The translations under genes were made by a program, and so were the position numbers. A DNA stretch of 64,000 bases, from contig PHEE01000002.1 in assembly GCA_002842855.1 (NCBI GenBank), positions 1 through 64,000 on the forward strand, written 5' to 3'. Below, in pieces: positions 49,896-58,893 of this stretch (position 1 is its first letter; every line of letters starts with the position of its first letter). This DNA comes from Alphaproteobacteria bacterium HGW-Alphaproteobacteria-4. GTDB lineage: Bacteria; Pseudomonadota; Alphaproteobacteria; Rhodobacterales; Rhodobacteraceae. Below the pieces are notes generated by a model. That model was not told where the DNA came from, did no database searches, and saw nothing but the letters and a program-made list of their open reading frames with translations.

Positions 49896-52800
49896 TGATT
49901 TCGATCCTTGCGAAAGGTCCGGCACCAAAAGTGTCGGAAAGTTGTGCAACGTGAATCTCGCAGGCGCCGGTTATTCCGTCCGCCGCACGCATCGCTGCGC
50001 TGTAGGCCCAAGCCGGCGCCTCGGTGATGGCCTCGCGCCGGATCGCCCCATTTTCGACAACCCGCACGATATAGGCTTCCAAGGCTTCGCCCAAAGGCAC
50101 TTCCATCCCGGCCCAGCTATCGCCATCAATTCGCGACCTTCGGATCCATGTGACAAACGCATCACCACCGACCTGCCTAATCCGAAGGTGACAGGGGGAA
50201 TAGGGCCGCAGGCCGATGCCGCCGAAGGCCTCAATCCGGTGCACGAACGAGGGGTCATCATAGCCCAGTGCGGCCGACCCGATCCGGTAATGCCGCGCCA
50301 GACCTCGCGCGCTCAAAGCCATATCGAGCTGTCCGGGGGCGCCGTTCATCACCACCACCGTACTGCCTTCGGGCCAAGTTTCAGGCATGATGGCATCGCT
50401 TCCCGCCTGCCCCCGCAACCGCTCGCTGATCTCCCAGATGCCGGGTTCGACCAGTTCAGCGCGGGCAAACTGAAAAAGCTCCCAGTTCTCAGAGCTGCCA
50501 TCTCCGATCGCCAGAAGGTTGGCGCCATCCATCAAACGCGCGCGCGAAACCGACTCGAGCGCGCCCCCTGACAGGCGCAGCCGTAGCGGCGGACCGAGGT
50601 CCGGCACCCCCGCCCGTGCCGCAAAAAGCGGCCCCAACGTGGTGCCGATCATGGCGGCAGCCTCAATCGTGCGATCAAGCGCGTAGTCGTCGTCGCCCAG
50701 CGCTGAGTAGACCGCCACCAACCCCGGCCAGGGCCGGGCCGCCACCGCCAGATGCGGGGCATGTGCCACCTCGTTGCCGCGCATCAGCGGCAAATCCATG
50801 AATACCGGCATTACCGGTACCGGCGCCGCGAAAGCACGCGGCACAATCGTGCCCTCCGCCTCGTCGGAAGGCGTATAGACCGCTGCTTCAACCCGCGTCG
50901 CCGCCACTTCTATCGCGCCCGCATGCTCTACCCTATCTACGCGGAAGCGCCCGGCAATTTCAGCGGTCTCAATTTCCACAACGTCGCCGGGGCCGATATC
51001 GCCCCTTGAGGGCGGCAGCGCAAAACGCGCGCTGTCCCTTGCGATCCGCGCTTCGGCAAGCCAGCGCTCAACCGTTCGCTGCCCCTCCGAGCGGGTCAGC
51101 GCAATCGAGATTTCGCTTTGCGCCGCATCCCCCCCCGCTTCGTCCGCAAAGATTGCCTCGACCGCGCGCGTTTCATAATCGCCCTCGGCTTCGACATAAT
51201 TCAGCCGCACGCGCCCCGCCGTCTCCGCTTCTGGTGCGCGGCTGGCAAGAACACGCGCGCCCTCACCCAGCGCCAGCGCATCGGCACTCAGACGTTCGCA
51301 CACCGCTCCGTCGCGCATCCGGAACACAATCTTGCCTTCACGTTCGACGGCCTCGAAACCGTAGGCCAGCATCAAGGGCTGCAAGGCCGCGCGACCACTC
51401 TCGCCACCCGCCGCGACGTATCCACGAACGACGCCATAGAGCGCGGAAACGTCAAAATCCCGCAGCCCATGCTGCGCGCAAATCTCCGCCACAACGCTCG
51501 CCAGCGGCTGCGCCGAGACCCGCCCTGAAATCCAGTGACCGCGCGCGTAGTTGGCGCCATCCGCCCAGATCTCGCTCCGGGCAGGAAATTGCGGAAATGG
51601 GCGCGCATCCCATGCCCAGACGTGGGCGCGGGTAATATCGACCATCGCCCCCGCATAGAGTTCCGATACCGGGTTATTGACGGGGTCATTCCAGAAATCG
51701 GTCATCGCGCGCAGATATTGCATCTGGATCAGCTCGTCGCGCCGCCCGTCAGAAAAATGCGGCAGCGCAGATTCCGAGCTTTTGGGATCAAGAAACTTGT
51801 TCGGCTGATTGGTGCCCTTGTCCACCGCAGCACAGCCGATTTCGGTAAACCAGATCGGCTTCGATTGCGGCACCCATGCGGTCGGCGCACCTTGGCGCGC
51901 TCCCGCGACCCGCTCGTGGTGCATGTTTTGCCACCAACCCTGAAGGTCTTTGACGCGCCAGACCCAGGGCTCGTCATGTGCACCATCGGTAATGGGCGTG
52001 CGCTCCTGCACCTCGCGGTGCTCGGGCGCCGCATAGTACCAGTCGTACCCTTCGCCCCCGGCGATATTCGCCTTGAGATAGTCGAGGTTGTAGATTGCGC
52101 CCCACGCCGCATCTGCATGGTCATCCCCTGAACGCCAATCCGACAGCGGCATGTAGTTGTCGATGCCGATAAAATCGATGTTGGCGTCCGCCCAAAGCGG
52201 ATCGAGGTTGAAATACACGTCGCCATCGCCGGGATGGTAGCCGAAGTATTCGCTCCAATCGGCTGCATAGCCGATCTTGCATGCGGCCCCGAGAATCGCG
52301 CGCACCTCGCCCGCAAGAGCTCTCAGCGCCCCCACCGCCGGAAACACGCCACCAATGCCGCGCGCCCGGGTCAGGCCTACCAGTTCCGACCCAATACAGA
52401 ACGCGTCCACACCGCCAGCAAGCTGGCAGAGTGCGGCGTAATGCAGAACAAAGCGCCTCAGCGACCATTCCGCCGGGCCAATGTAAACCACTTGCCCCGA
52501 AGAGATCGAGAAATCCGCCGCCGACGCAGTGCCAAAGAAAGCGGCAATCTCGGCGTCTGCCGCAGCAGAGCCATCCGGCGAACCTTCCAGACCCGGCGCA
52601 ATCGAAAGTGTCATGCGCCCGCGCCAGGGCAGCCGCGCTTGTTCCGCGCCACCCCACGGGTCGGGCAAGCCATTCCCCGCAAGCTGTTCCATCAGGATGA
52701 ACGGGTAGAACACGACCGACTTTCCGGCATCGCGCAAGGCCCGTATCGCCTCAACCACAGAAGCGTCCGCAGGCGTGCCCCCATAAACCGGGCGGCCTGC

Positions 52801-53787
52801 CTGGCGCGCCACCTCGTCGGCTTGCGCGCGCGTGACCCCCGACACCAGCCAAGGCATGCCAACCCCGTCAAGATCGCGGCTCTCCACCTTTGGCCGCAGG
52901 CTGCACGCACCTGCACGCAGGTCATTTCCGAACCAGGAAACCACCAGCGAGACCGAGCCGCAATTCGGCAACTCTTCGTCGAGGCGGCGGAGCGATACGC
53001 TGAAGTCGGTTTCGCCCGCAGGCGAGTGCACATTCGCCGAAACGTTCTCGCCCAATCCGTGGTCAAAATGCACGCGTGTCGTTGCAAGCGCATATTCGCC
53101 CGTGCCCGGTATCATGGCCACCGCCCGCACGCCGCGCGCAAGATCGGGCACCGCGTCAATCATCGGCCCCTGTGCCGGGCGCATGACCTCAAAGTTGAAC
53201 TGCGGCACACGGTTGCCAAACTCTGCCAAGGGCAGGTCTTCAAAAACCACATAGGCAATGCCACGGTAAGCGGGCACCACGCCCGCGCCTTCCACCGCCT
53301 CGATCTTCGGGTCTGCCTGCTGGGTCTGCGTGCCGGTATAGACGCGCATGTTCAGCTTTTCGGTCGAAACCTCGGCACCATCCGCCCAGACCCGGCCAAT
53401 ACGCGTAATCTCTCCCTCGCAAATCGCAATCGCGAGGCTGATTGAATAGCTGTAGTGCGTCGTTGCGGGGCGCGGCGCACCCTTGCCGCCGCTGCGTGTC
53501 GCGGTTTCGGCAAAGCGCGTCGCCCAGATGACCTGCCCAGGCAGCCGCATCCGCCCCCAGACGCGTCCCACCGCCGCCCCTTCCGAGGCGCCGGTAATGC
53601 GAAAACGATCAACCCGGCCAACCTCAACCGCCGCCGAACCCTGCCCCAACAGTCGCTGGTCGATTACCCGCCCAAGGGTCGCGCCAACAGCGCGGCCAAT
53701 GACCGCACCCGACAGGCCGAGCAGCGTGCCGCCGAAACCTGCCCCAACCGCAGCACCCGCCGCGGCAAGCAATATGGTCGCCATCAC
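49888..53787 (-). CDS. GTA g15, central tail fibre / megatron protein
   Basis: This 1299-residue protein is the largest of the cluster. N-terminal: glycine/hydrophobic stretch and a tail-tip domain (FRITGASEGAAVGRVWGRMRLPGQVIWATRF). Middle (about 440-740): a TIM-barrel-like domain (GYAADWSEYFGYHPGDGDVYFNLDPLWADANIDFIGIDNYMPL; WFTEIGCAAVDKG), the GTA_TIM/glycoside-hydrolase-like region. C-terminal: phage tail-type domain (SARFALPPSRGDIGPGDVVEIETAEIAGRFRVDRVEHAG). In RcGTA it forms the tail tip that contacts the recipient. It is coupled to g14 (ATGA). Confidence 0.95.
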   Translation of the reverse strand: MMATILLAAAGAAVGAGFGGTLLGLSGAVIGRAVGATLGRVIDQRLLGQGSAAVEVGRVDRFRITGASEGAAVGRVWGRMRLPGQVIWATRFAETATRSGGKGAPRPATTHYSYSISLAIAICEGEITRIGRVWADGAEVSTEKLNMRVYTGTQTQQADPKIEAVEGAGVVPAYRGIAYVVFEDLPLAEFGNRVPQFNFEVMRPAQGPMIDAVPDLARGVRAVAMIPGTGEYALATTRVHFDHGLGENVSANVHSPAGETDFSVSLRRLDEELPNCGSVSLVVSWFGNDLRAGACSLRPKVESRDLDGVGMPWLVSGVTRAQADEVARQAGRPVYGGTPADASVVEAIRALRDAGKSVVFYPFILMEQLAGNGLPDPWGGAEQARLPWRGRMTLSIAPGLEGSPDGSAAADAEIAAFFGTASAADFSISSGQVVYIGPAEWSLRRFVLHYAALCQLAGGVDAFCIGSELVGLTRARGIGGVFPAVGALRALAGEVRAILGAACKIGYAADWSEYFGYHPGDGDVYFNLDPLWADANIDFIGIDNYMPLSDWRSGDDHADAAWGAIYNLDYLKANIAGGEGYDWYYAAPEHREVQERTPITDGAHDEPWVWRVKDLQGWWQNMHHERVAGARQGAPTAWVPQSKPIWFTEIGCAAVDKGTNQPNKFLDPKSSESALPHFSDGRRDELIQMQYLRAMTDFWNDPVNNPVSELYAGAMVDITRAHVWAWDARPFPQFPARSEIWADGANYARGHWISGRVSAQPLASVVAEICAQHGLRDFDVSALYGVVRGYVAAGGESGRAALQPLMLAYGFEAVEREGKIVFRMRDGAVCERLSADALALGEGARVLASRAPEAETAGRVRLNYVEAEGDYETRAVEAIFADEAGGDAAQSEISIALTRSEGQRTVERWLAEARIARDSARFALPPSRGDIGPGDVVEIETAEIAGRFRVDRVEHAGAIEVAATRVEAAVYTPSDEAEGTIVPRAFAAPVPVMPVFMDLPLMRGNEVAHAPHLAVAARPWPGLVAVYSALGDDDYALDRTIEAAAMIGTTLGPLFAARAGVPDLGPPLRLRLSGGALESVSRARLMDGANLLAIGDGSSENWELFQFARAELVEPGIWEISERLRGQAGSDAIMPETWPEGSTVVVMNGAPGQLDMALSARGLARHYRIGSAALGYDDPSFVHRIEAFGGIGLRPYSPCHLRIRQVGGDAFVTWIRRSRIDGDSWAGMEVPLGEALEAYIVRVVENGAIRREAITEAPAWAYSAAMRAADGITGACEIHVAQLSDTFGAGPFARIEIND

Positions 53788-54233
53788 GTCGCTCCTTCAG
53801 GAAATCGAAACCGTGCCGCAATCCGGCGCTGCCAGGGCAAGGAAAGCGGGCTTTCGACCACCCCATGGCCCGTGTAGGCGTGAATGAAAGTGGGCGCGGC
53901 ACCCGCCTCACCGACGATCCCCAGGTGTTTGGCCACCGCCCCCGCGCGCATCCGGAACAGTATCACATCGCCGGGTTGCAGTGGCGCACAGGCAGGCACC
54001 ACAAGCAGATGCCGCGCCATCGCGCCCCAAAGTCGCTCGGCGTGTGCGGCCTCCGACCAGTCGGGGCTATAGGGCGGCACGCTCTCCGGTTCGGCGCCAC
54101 GAACCTCGCGCCACACCCCCCGCAACAGACCCAGACAGTCGCTCCCTGCGCCCTTGGTCGATTGCTGGTGGCAGTACGCGGTGCCGATCCATTCCCGTGC
54201 CACGGCAACTACGCGCGCGCCCGTCATCGCCAC
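53784..54233 (-). CDS. GTA g14, NlpC/P60 cell-wall peptidase
   Basis: The 149-residue protein has Cys33 in GSDCLGLLRGVWRE, His103 in AKHLGIVG and His118 in FIHAYTG as the likely catalytic set of an NlpC/P60 fold (TIGR02219-type phage peptidase). It should open peptidoglycan during DNA entry. It overlaps g13 by 10 nt and g15 by 4 nt. Confidence 0.93.
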   Translation of the reverse strand: MAMTGARVVAVAREWIGTAYCHQQSTKGAGSDCLGLLRGVWREVRGAEPESVPPYSPDWSEAAHAERLWGAMARHLLVVPACAPLQPGDVILFRMRAGAVAKHLGIVGEAGAAPTFIHAYTGHGVVESPLSLPWQRRIAARFRFPEGAT

Positions 54234-55114
54234 ATGCTCCCGCCGTCGTTAACACCTGCGCGCAACGGATAGGCGCTCAGCCAGTCCTCGCCCGGAATAT
54301 GCGGAAACCCCCGGAAGTTCCGCACATTGGCAAACTTCAGCCGGCAGGTCTCCAGCCGCCGGTCGCAACCCGCCTCAAGCCGGATCATATCGCCCGTGGC
54401 AATCTCTGCCCGCAGCCCCTGCCAAAGCTCTACACGCCGCGCCCCCGATCCAAACAGCCGGTCGTTTTTCACCACCCCTTTCAGCCCAGCGGCGGCACCG
54501 GTCAGTACGCGCAATCGCCCCTTCTCAAACCAGCGGTCGGCGAAATTGCCAAGGTCTGCAAATCCAAAGACCCGCGCCTCGTCGACCTGCTCAGCTGCAA
54601 GTTCCACGAAATACCCAGGCGCCGTGAGATCGACACCGCATCGCGCATCGCCCAGAACCGCCCCGCAGCCCGCCTGAAAGATGGTGCCCGCCGCACTGGC
54701 CAAGGCTTCGGTCAACCCGCGCAACTCGGCGCTAAAGGCCCCCTCTCCGCGCGTGATCTCACCCAGATGCCCACAAAACAGCAGCACCCGCTGGCTGACC
54801 TCGGCCCAGTTCACCTGCCAGACCCGCACTTCGGCACCATCATAGCGCCCCGCCATGATATCGCCCTCGCGGATCGCCTCCGACGAAAGCGCGCCCACCA
54901 CCTCGGTGTTGTCGACCGCAAGCCCCGTGCCTTGCGAAAGCGCCTTTGCCGTCATGCCGCTGTCCGGCTGGAACACGATGCCATCAAAGCCCAAGGCGAC
55001 GTCATGATCTGTAAAACCCAACACCACGCCGTCGCTCCGTGTCACCGCCCAGGCCCGGCAGATCGTGGTCGCGCCCGTTGCCAGATGCATCTTCAGTTCT
55101 TGCGGAAATGCCAT
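54224..55114 (-). CDS. GTA g13, baseplate hub protein (DUF2163)
   Basis: The 296-residue protein matches the DUF2163/TIGR02218 phage hub family: FQAGCGAVLGDARCGVDLTAPG and GCDRRLETCRLKFANVRNFRGFPHIPGEDWL. Four cysteines (150, 159, 250, 257) are positioned in two pairs. Lambda-type gpL hub proteins bind an Fe-S cluster with such cysteines, so the same is likely here. Start TGATG-overlaps g12. Confidence 0.94.
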   Translation of the reverse strand: MAFPQELKMHLATGATTICRAWAVTRSDGVVLGFTDHDVALGFDGIVFQPDSGMTAKALSQGTGLAVDNTEVVGALSSEAIREGDIMAGRYDGAEVRVWQVNWAEVSQRVLLFCGHLGEITRGEGAFSAELRGLTEALASAAGTIFQAGCGAVLGDARCGVDLTAPGYFVELAAEQVDEARVFGFADLGNFADRWFEKGRLRVLTGAAAGLKGVVKNDRLFGSGARRVELWQGLRAEIATGDMIRLEAGCDRRLETCRLKFANVRNFRGFPHIPGEDWLSAYPLRAGVNDGGSMWR

Positions 55115-55746
55115 CAGACACGAACCTCCACCACCGGAACTTGCGGCAGATCACCAGCCTGAAACGATGCCACCGAAACCAGAATTCGGTCGGTGTCAAA
55201 TCGCACTGGCACATCGAACTCGAAGCCCGCTGTCACCTGTGCACCCACCGGAGGCGCGGTTTCGAAAGTGATGACACCCGACTGCAGATCGACCGCAAAA
55301 TCGACCGCCTCGGCCTGATGGTGCCCCTGCACCCCCACCTTTACCGTTCCAGACACCGGCTTGGTAATCGGCCGTGTGTAGCTGACGCCGCCCGAAAGGT
55401 AGGTTTTTTGCAACTGATACTGGGTGCGTATCCCGTTGCCCGCCCCAATCTGCTGGTCGTCATAGGCAACCGTGCGCGACGAAGGGCACGACTTGAAATC
55501 GGCCCAGTCCTTCCAGCGAAACCCGTGCAACTGTCCTTGCCGCGCCTCGAAAAATGCCAGCAGTGCCTCGACATCATCAAGGCTGCGCAGGCCCACGCCC
55601 GCATCGTAATGTCGCCGCGAATGCGCCCAAGGCGTGTTGCGCTCCTCAAAGCCATTTGCCAGCGCCACGATTTCGGTGCGCCGCTCCGGCCCACCGACCG
55701 AGCCGAAACTCAGGTTGGCAGGAAATCGTATTTCGTGAAATGCCAT
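55114..55746 (-). CDS. GTA g12, distal tail protein (DUF2460)
   Basis: This 210-residue protein matches the DUF2460/TIGR02217 family: FHEIRFPANLSFGSVGGPERRTEIVALANGFEERNTPWAHSRRHYDAGVGLRSLDDVEALLAFFEAR. It forms the ring between tail tube and hub. ATG 55746 is chosen because the frame upstream overlaps the tape measure gene. Confidence 0.94.
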   Translation of the reverse strand: MAFHEIRFPANLSFGSVGGPERRTEIVALANGFEERNTPWAHSRRHYDAGVGLRSLDDVEALLAFFEARQGQLHGFRWKDWADFKSCPSSRTVAYDDQQIGAGNGIRTQYQLQKTYLSGGVSYTRPITKPVSGTVKVGVQGHHQAEAVDFAVDLQSGVITFETAPPVGAQVTAGFEFDVPVRFDTDRILVSVASFQAGDLPQVPVVEVRV

Positions 55747-55756
55747 CTCGCGCTCC

Positions 55757-56419
55757 TCAGCGGTTACGCTCGCCACGCGCCAGCGCGCGGCTAAGCTGTG
55801 CGGCGATCTGGCTTTGGCTACGGGCAAACCCTGCAGCGTCGGGCGTCGAGATGTTCATCACCACATTCACCGCCCGTCCGCCGCCCGCCGCCTGCACGCC
55901 CAGCCGCCCGTCCGCACCGCGCGCCAGTGGCATGATCGCCTCAGGCCCGGCTTCACCCATCAGCCCGCGCCCGCCGCGCATCGCGAACGATGTGGGCGAT
56001 GCGACCACGCCACCTCGTGCAAAAGGCAACACCCGCCCTTGGGTAAACGCGCCACCTTGCGCGAACGGAAACATTCCGCTCAGCAAGCCGTTCATGCCGT
56101 TGGCAATCGCCCCGCCGATCGCGTTCTGCACCGGTTTTATCGCCGCAGCGTAAACACTGTCAGACATGCTGCGCGCCACCTCTCGCAGTGCGTCCGACAG
56201 CTTCATGCCGTCAAAAATGAGCCCGTCGAAGGCCTTGCGCAGCCCACGCCCGATGCTGGTGCTCAGCGCCCCCACCTCGCGGCTGGTAAAGGTCATGCTT
56301 TGCTGCATGCGGCCCAATTCGGCGTTGAAGGCCGCCGCCATCGCCTCGGCGCCGCCCAGACTGCGCTCCAACGCGGCCGCTTGCTGGCCAAGCCCGTCAA
56401 GCCCGTCCACCTCGATCAT
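55757..56419 (-). CDS. GTA g11, tail tape measure protein
   Basis: The 220-residue protein starts MIEVDGLDGLGQQAAALERSLGGAEA (coiled-coil) and holds the hydrophobic stretch NAIGGAIANGMNGLLSGMFPFAQGGAFTQGRVLPFARGGVV of lambda-type tape measures. It is very short, which fits the short tail of GTA particles. It overlaps g10.1 by 23 nt. Confidence 0.9.
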   Translation of the reverse strand: MIEVDGLDGLGQQAAALERSLGGAEAMAAAFNAELGRMQQSMTFTSREVGALSTSIGRGLRKAFDGLIFDGMKLSDALREVARSMSDSVYAAAIKPVQNAIGGAIANGMNGLLSGMFPFAQGGAFTQGRVLPFARGGVVASPTSFAMRGGRGLMGEAGPEAIMPLARGADGRLGVQAAGGGRAVNVVMNISTPDAAGFARSQSQIAAQLSRALARGERNR

Positions 56420-56615
56420 TGTCCGATCCTTTCGCCTGATCCGGCCATTCTGCCGCCAGTTCGTATAACCGTGCGCGGGTCAGCGGCGGGCTGCCCGCCG
56501 CTTCACCAAGCATCAGCGCCAACTCCGCCGGGGTCAGCCGCCAGAACTCGTCTGGGCACAGGCCAAGGCCCCGCATCCCGGCCCGCATCAGCCCCGGCCA
56601 GTCGAGCCCGCTCAT
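56397..56615 (-). CDS. GTA g10.1, tail assembly chaperone
   Basis: The 72-residue protein MSGLDWPGLMRAGMRGLGLCPDEFWRLTPAELALMLG matches the TIGR02216-type phage tail chaperone. It overlaps g10 by 4 nt and g11 by 23 nt. In many phages two such proteins come from one gene by frameshift; here they are two separate coupled genes. Confidence 0.85.
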   Translation of the reverse strand: MSGLDWPGLMRAGMRGLGLCPDEFWRLTPAELALMLGEAAGSPPLTRARLYELAAEWPDQAKGSDNDRGGRA

Positions 56616-56932
56616 TTCGCACCCGGCACCGCGAAGGCGCGCGCCAGCAATTCCGCCGCCACCCGCGCCGCTTCTACCGGCCCGCCGCCGATTTCGACCG
56701 TGCGCAAATCGTCGGCCTCACCCTGCCAGCCGCCACCGCGCAAGCCTGCGACCAGCAGCGCTAGCACGTCGCGGGTTGAAAACCGCCCCGCCTCGAACCG
56801 CTCTACCAGCTCGATCAGACTGCCCGCCGCCAGCGCCGCCTCCAGCTCGGCCAGCGCCCCCAGCGTCAGCTTTGCCGCATGACGCCGCCCGTTCAGCCAC
56901 ACCGCCACCTCGCCCGCCCAGGGGTTTGCCAT
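56612..56932 (-). CDS. GTA g10, tail assembly protein
   Basis: The 106-residue protein MANPWAGEVAVWLNGRRHAAKLTLGALAELEAALAAGSLIELVERFEAGRFSTRDVLALL matches the GTA gp10 family (tail tube/chaperone-like). ATG 56932 shares a base with the g9 stop (TGATG); GTG 56935 is the alternative. Confidence 0.88.
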   Translation of the reverse strand: MANPWAGEVAVWLNGRRHAAKLTLGALAELEAALAAGSLIELVERFEAGRFSTRDVLALLVAGLRGGGWQGEADDLRTVEIGGGPVEAARVAAELLARAFAVPGAK

Positions 56933-57345
56933 CACAGCGCCGTAAAGCTCAGCACACCCGCCGAGGCCATGCTCACCTCGTAGGTCGCCTCGCCGTTATG
57001 GCTTCCCGCGTATTCGACCGAGGTAATCATGAACGGCCCCTGCACGATGCCAAACGCCGGAATGATCACCTGAAACTCCGGCACTTCGCCGTCGAAAAAG
57101 ATCTGCCGCGCGCGCTCGTCGGTAGCCGCATCCTTGAACACGCCCGACCCCGAAATCGCTGCCGATTTTACCCCCGCGCCCGCCAGCAATTCGCGCCAAC
57201 CGCCCTGGCTTTCCAGGCTCGTTACATCCACCGTTTCCGCGTTAAAGCTGATCCGCGTGGCACGCAGCCCCGCGATGGTCTCGAACTGCCCACTTCCCGT
57301 AAGGTCGAGCTTGACCAACAGGTCTTTGCCGTTCTGTGCCGCCAT
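56932..57345 (-). CDS. GTA g9, major tail protein
   Basis: The 137-residue protein is the TP901-1-type major tail protein: NGKDLLVKLDLTGSGQFETIAGLRATRISFNAETVDVTSLESQGGWRELLAGAGVKSAAISGSGVFKD. It makes the tail tube. ATG 57345 follows GGAGAACGACC. The 66-bp gap to g8 has no gene. Confidence 0.94.
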   Translation of the reverse strand: MAAQNGKDLLVKLDLTGSGQFETIAGLRATRISFNAETVDVTSLESQGGWRELLAGAGVKSAAISGSGVFKDAATDERARQIFFDGEVPEFQVIIPAFGIVQGPFMITSVEYAGSHNGEATYEVSMASAGVLSFTAL

Positions 57346-57411
57346 GGTCGTTCTCCGATTGATGAAGCAAAGGCCCGCCGGTCGCGCCGGCATGTCGGCC
57401 AGAATTGTGCG

Positions 57412-57819
57412 TCAGGCCTCGACCCGCGCCCGGAATGTCAAGTCGATCCGCCGCGTCTCACCGGCGTCCACGCGCCGCGCACGGGCCCGCAGGAACCACA
57501 GGCCCACCAGCCGCCCGCGTGCCAGCACCAGCGCCGCATCCACCAGCGCATCCGAAACCGCCCCGGCCACCGCCTTGGCGGTCTGGAAGCCGGCGGCATC
57601 GGTAACGACCGAAACCACGAAATCGTGCTCCGCTCCATCGCCGGTGGCGTCCGAGGCATCGCGGGTGTCTTCCGGCCCAAGGCTCACAAAGGTGCCCGTC
57701 ACCGTGCCCGGCGGAACCGCGTCGTAAATCGCATCGCCCACCAGCACATCGAGCGCATCCGAGGCGCGCAGCCGCTGATAGACCGCCGCCTGCAAGGCCG
57801 CTGATGCCGCGTAACTCAT
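57412..57819 (-). CDS. GTA g8, tail terminator (DUF3168)
   Basis: The 135-residue protein MSYAASAALQAAVYQRLRASDALDVLVGDAIYDAVPPGTVTGTFVSLGPEDTRDASDATG matches DUF3168. In RcGTA it caps the tail tube at the head side. It overlaps g7 by ATGA. Confidence 0.93.
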   Translation of the reverse strand: MSYAASAALQAAVYQRLRASDALDVLVGDAIYDAVPPGTVTGTFVSLGPEDTRDASDATGDGAEHDFVVSVVTDAAGFQTAKAVAGAVSDALVDAALVLARGRLVGLWFLRARARRVDAGETRRIDLTFRARVEA

Positions 57820-58154
57820 GCCACCACCTCCTCATGCGCAAAGCAGGTCAGGTAAAGCCCCGCCGCATCCGCCTCGCTCACCGCCGCAATGCGAAATACC
57901 CTTGCGCCATCGCGCAGGCGCTGTTCGGGGCGCGGGCGGCTGGCGCTGTCTTGTGCAGACGCCCGCACCGTGATGCGGTAAGGCACCGTGGAAAGGGTCA
58001 CGAACTCGCCCGCGCGCTCGCGCCCGCTGCCGGGCTTAACCTCGGCCCAAAGCGTGCCCAGCGCCACCCAACTCAGCACATGACCGCCCGCGCCATCGGC
58101 CACCCTCTCGGCGGCCTCCAGCACCAACGCGCGGTTCAGCCGCGGCGCCCTCAT
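57816..58154 (-). CDS. GTA g7, head-tail stopper
   Basis: This 112-residue protein (MRAPRLNRALVLEAAERVADGAGGHVLSWVALGTLWAEVKPGSGRERAGEF) matches phage head-closure/SPP1 gp16-type proteins. It seals DNA in the head before tail attachment. Overlaps g6 by ATGA and g8 by ATGA. Confidence 0.9.
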   Translation of the reverse strand: MRAPRLNRALVLEAAERVADGAGGHVLSWVALGTLWAEVKPGSGRERAGEFVTLSTVPYRITVRASAQDSASRPRPEQRLRDGARVFRIAAVSEADAAGLYLTCFAHEEVVA

Positions 58155-58747
58155 GGCCGCCCCCCGAGCACGCGCACCGTGCGCCACGGCTCAATCAGCG
58201 CCATCACCCCGAACGGAATTGCCTGCACCTCGCCGATGCCCTCGTGGCGCAACTCGTAGTATTGCGCTGCAAGCAGGAATACCGCCTGCGCCAGATCGAC
58301 CGGCAGGCTGCCCCAGTCCGGCCCGAACCCAGCTGTAAAGGCGATCTCGACCGCGCCATCATAGGGCACCCTCGGAAGGCTGCTCCCAGCGCCTTGCACC
58401 CGCGGGCGGCTGATGTCGCGCACCAGCCGATAGCGCGCCGGGTCCACCACCTGCATTGCCCCCACCGCATCGCGCAGCCGCACCGCGCCGATCGCGCTCA
58501 CCGGCGCCACCGGCAACGGCTGCGCTTGAGTGCTGCGCCAATCCTCAAGCGTCAGCAGAAAATCACGCGCCAGCAGCACCTTTGCGGTTCGCGCTTCGAT
58601 AGCCGCCAGTGCCGCGCGCAGATAGGCCTCCAGCGCCGTATCGGCCGCGCCTACATCGGCAAAACCGGTGCCCAGCCGCAAATGGTCGCGAAACTCTGCG
58701 ATCGGCAGGGCCCCGGCGGGCACCGCCGTTTCTTCGATCAGCATCAT
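58151..58747 (-). CDS. GTA g6, head-tail adaptor
   Basis: The 198-residue protein (MMLIEETAVPAGALPIAEFRDHLRLGTGFADVGAADTALEAYLRAALAAIEARTAKVLL) matches the phage conserved gp6-like adaptor that docks under the portal. ATG 58747 follows GGAG at good spacing. The 146-bp gap to g5 contains hairpins (58785-58876). Confidence 0.92.
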   Translation of the reverse strand: MMLIEETAVPAGALPIAEFRDHLRLGTGFADVGAADTALEAYLRAALAAIEARTAKVLLARDFLLTLEDWRSTQAQPLPVAPVSAIGAVRLRDAVGAMQVVDPARYRLVRDISRPRVQGAGSSLPRVPYDGAVEIAFTAGFGPDWGSLPVDLAQAVFLLAAQYYELRHEGIGEVQAIPFGVMALIEPWRTVRVLGGRP

Positions 58748-58784
58748 GGGTAATCTCCACAAATTGGTGCCCTGGGGCAGAAAA

Positions 58785-58858
58785 CGGGCGCGGGCCACCC
58801 CGCCGTCGCTCGGACGGTGGGAGCAGCTAGGCAACAGCGGGCCTCTGACCCGCGCCCG
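58785..58858. other. Long-range inverted repeat between capsid and adaptor genes
   Basis: CGGGCGCGGG (58785-58794) is the exact complement of CCCGCGCCCG (58849-58858), spaced by 54 nt, with an inner GCGGG/CCCGC hairpin. It forms a possible large stem in the mRNA downstream of the capsid gene. Confidence 0.5.
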
Positions 58859-58876
58859 AAAAGGGAACGGTTTCCC
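58859..58876 (-). terminator. Weak intrinsic terminator after the capsid gene
   Basis: On the minus strand GGGAA, loop ACCG, TTCCC is followed by TTTT, starting 17 nt after the g5 stop. The 5-bp stem is short, so partial termination is likeliest, which would give more capsid than adaptor message. Confidence 0.5.
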
Positions 58877-58893
58877 GCCCCCCGCACGCGTCA

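Noticed and set aside
49888..53787. Antisense + strand frames of 200-400 codons over g15
   Set aside because: They are shadows of the megatron gene, with His/Arg-rich composition and no motifs.
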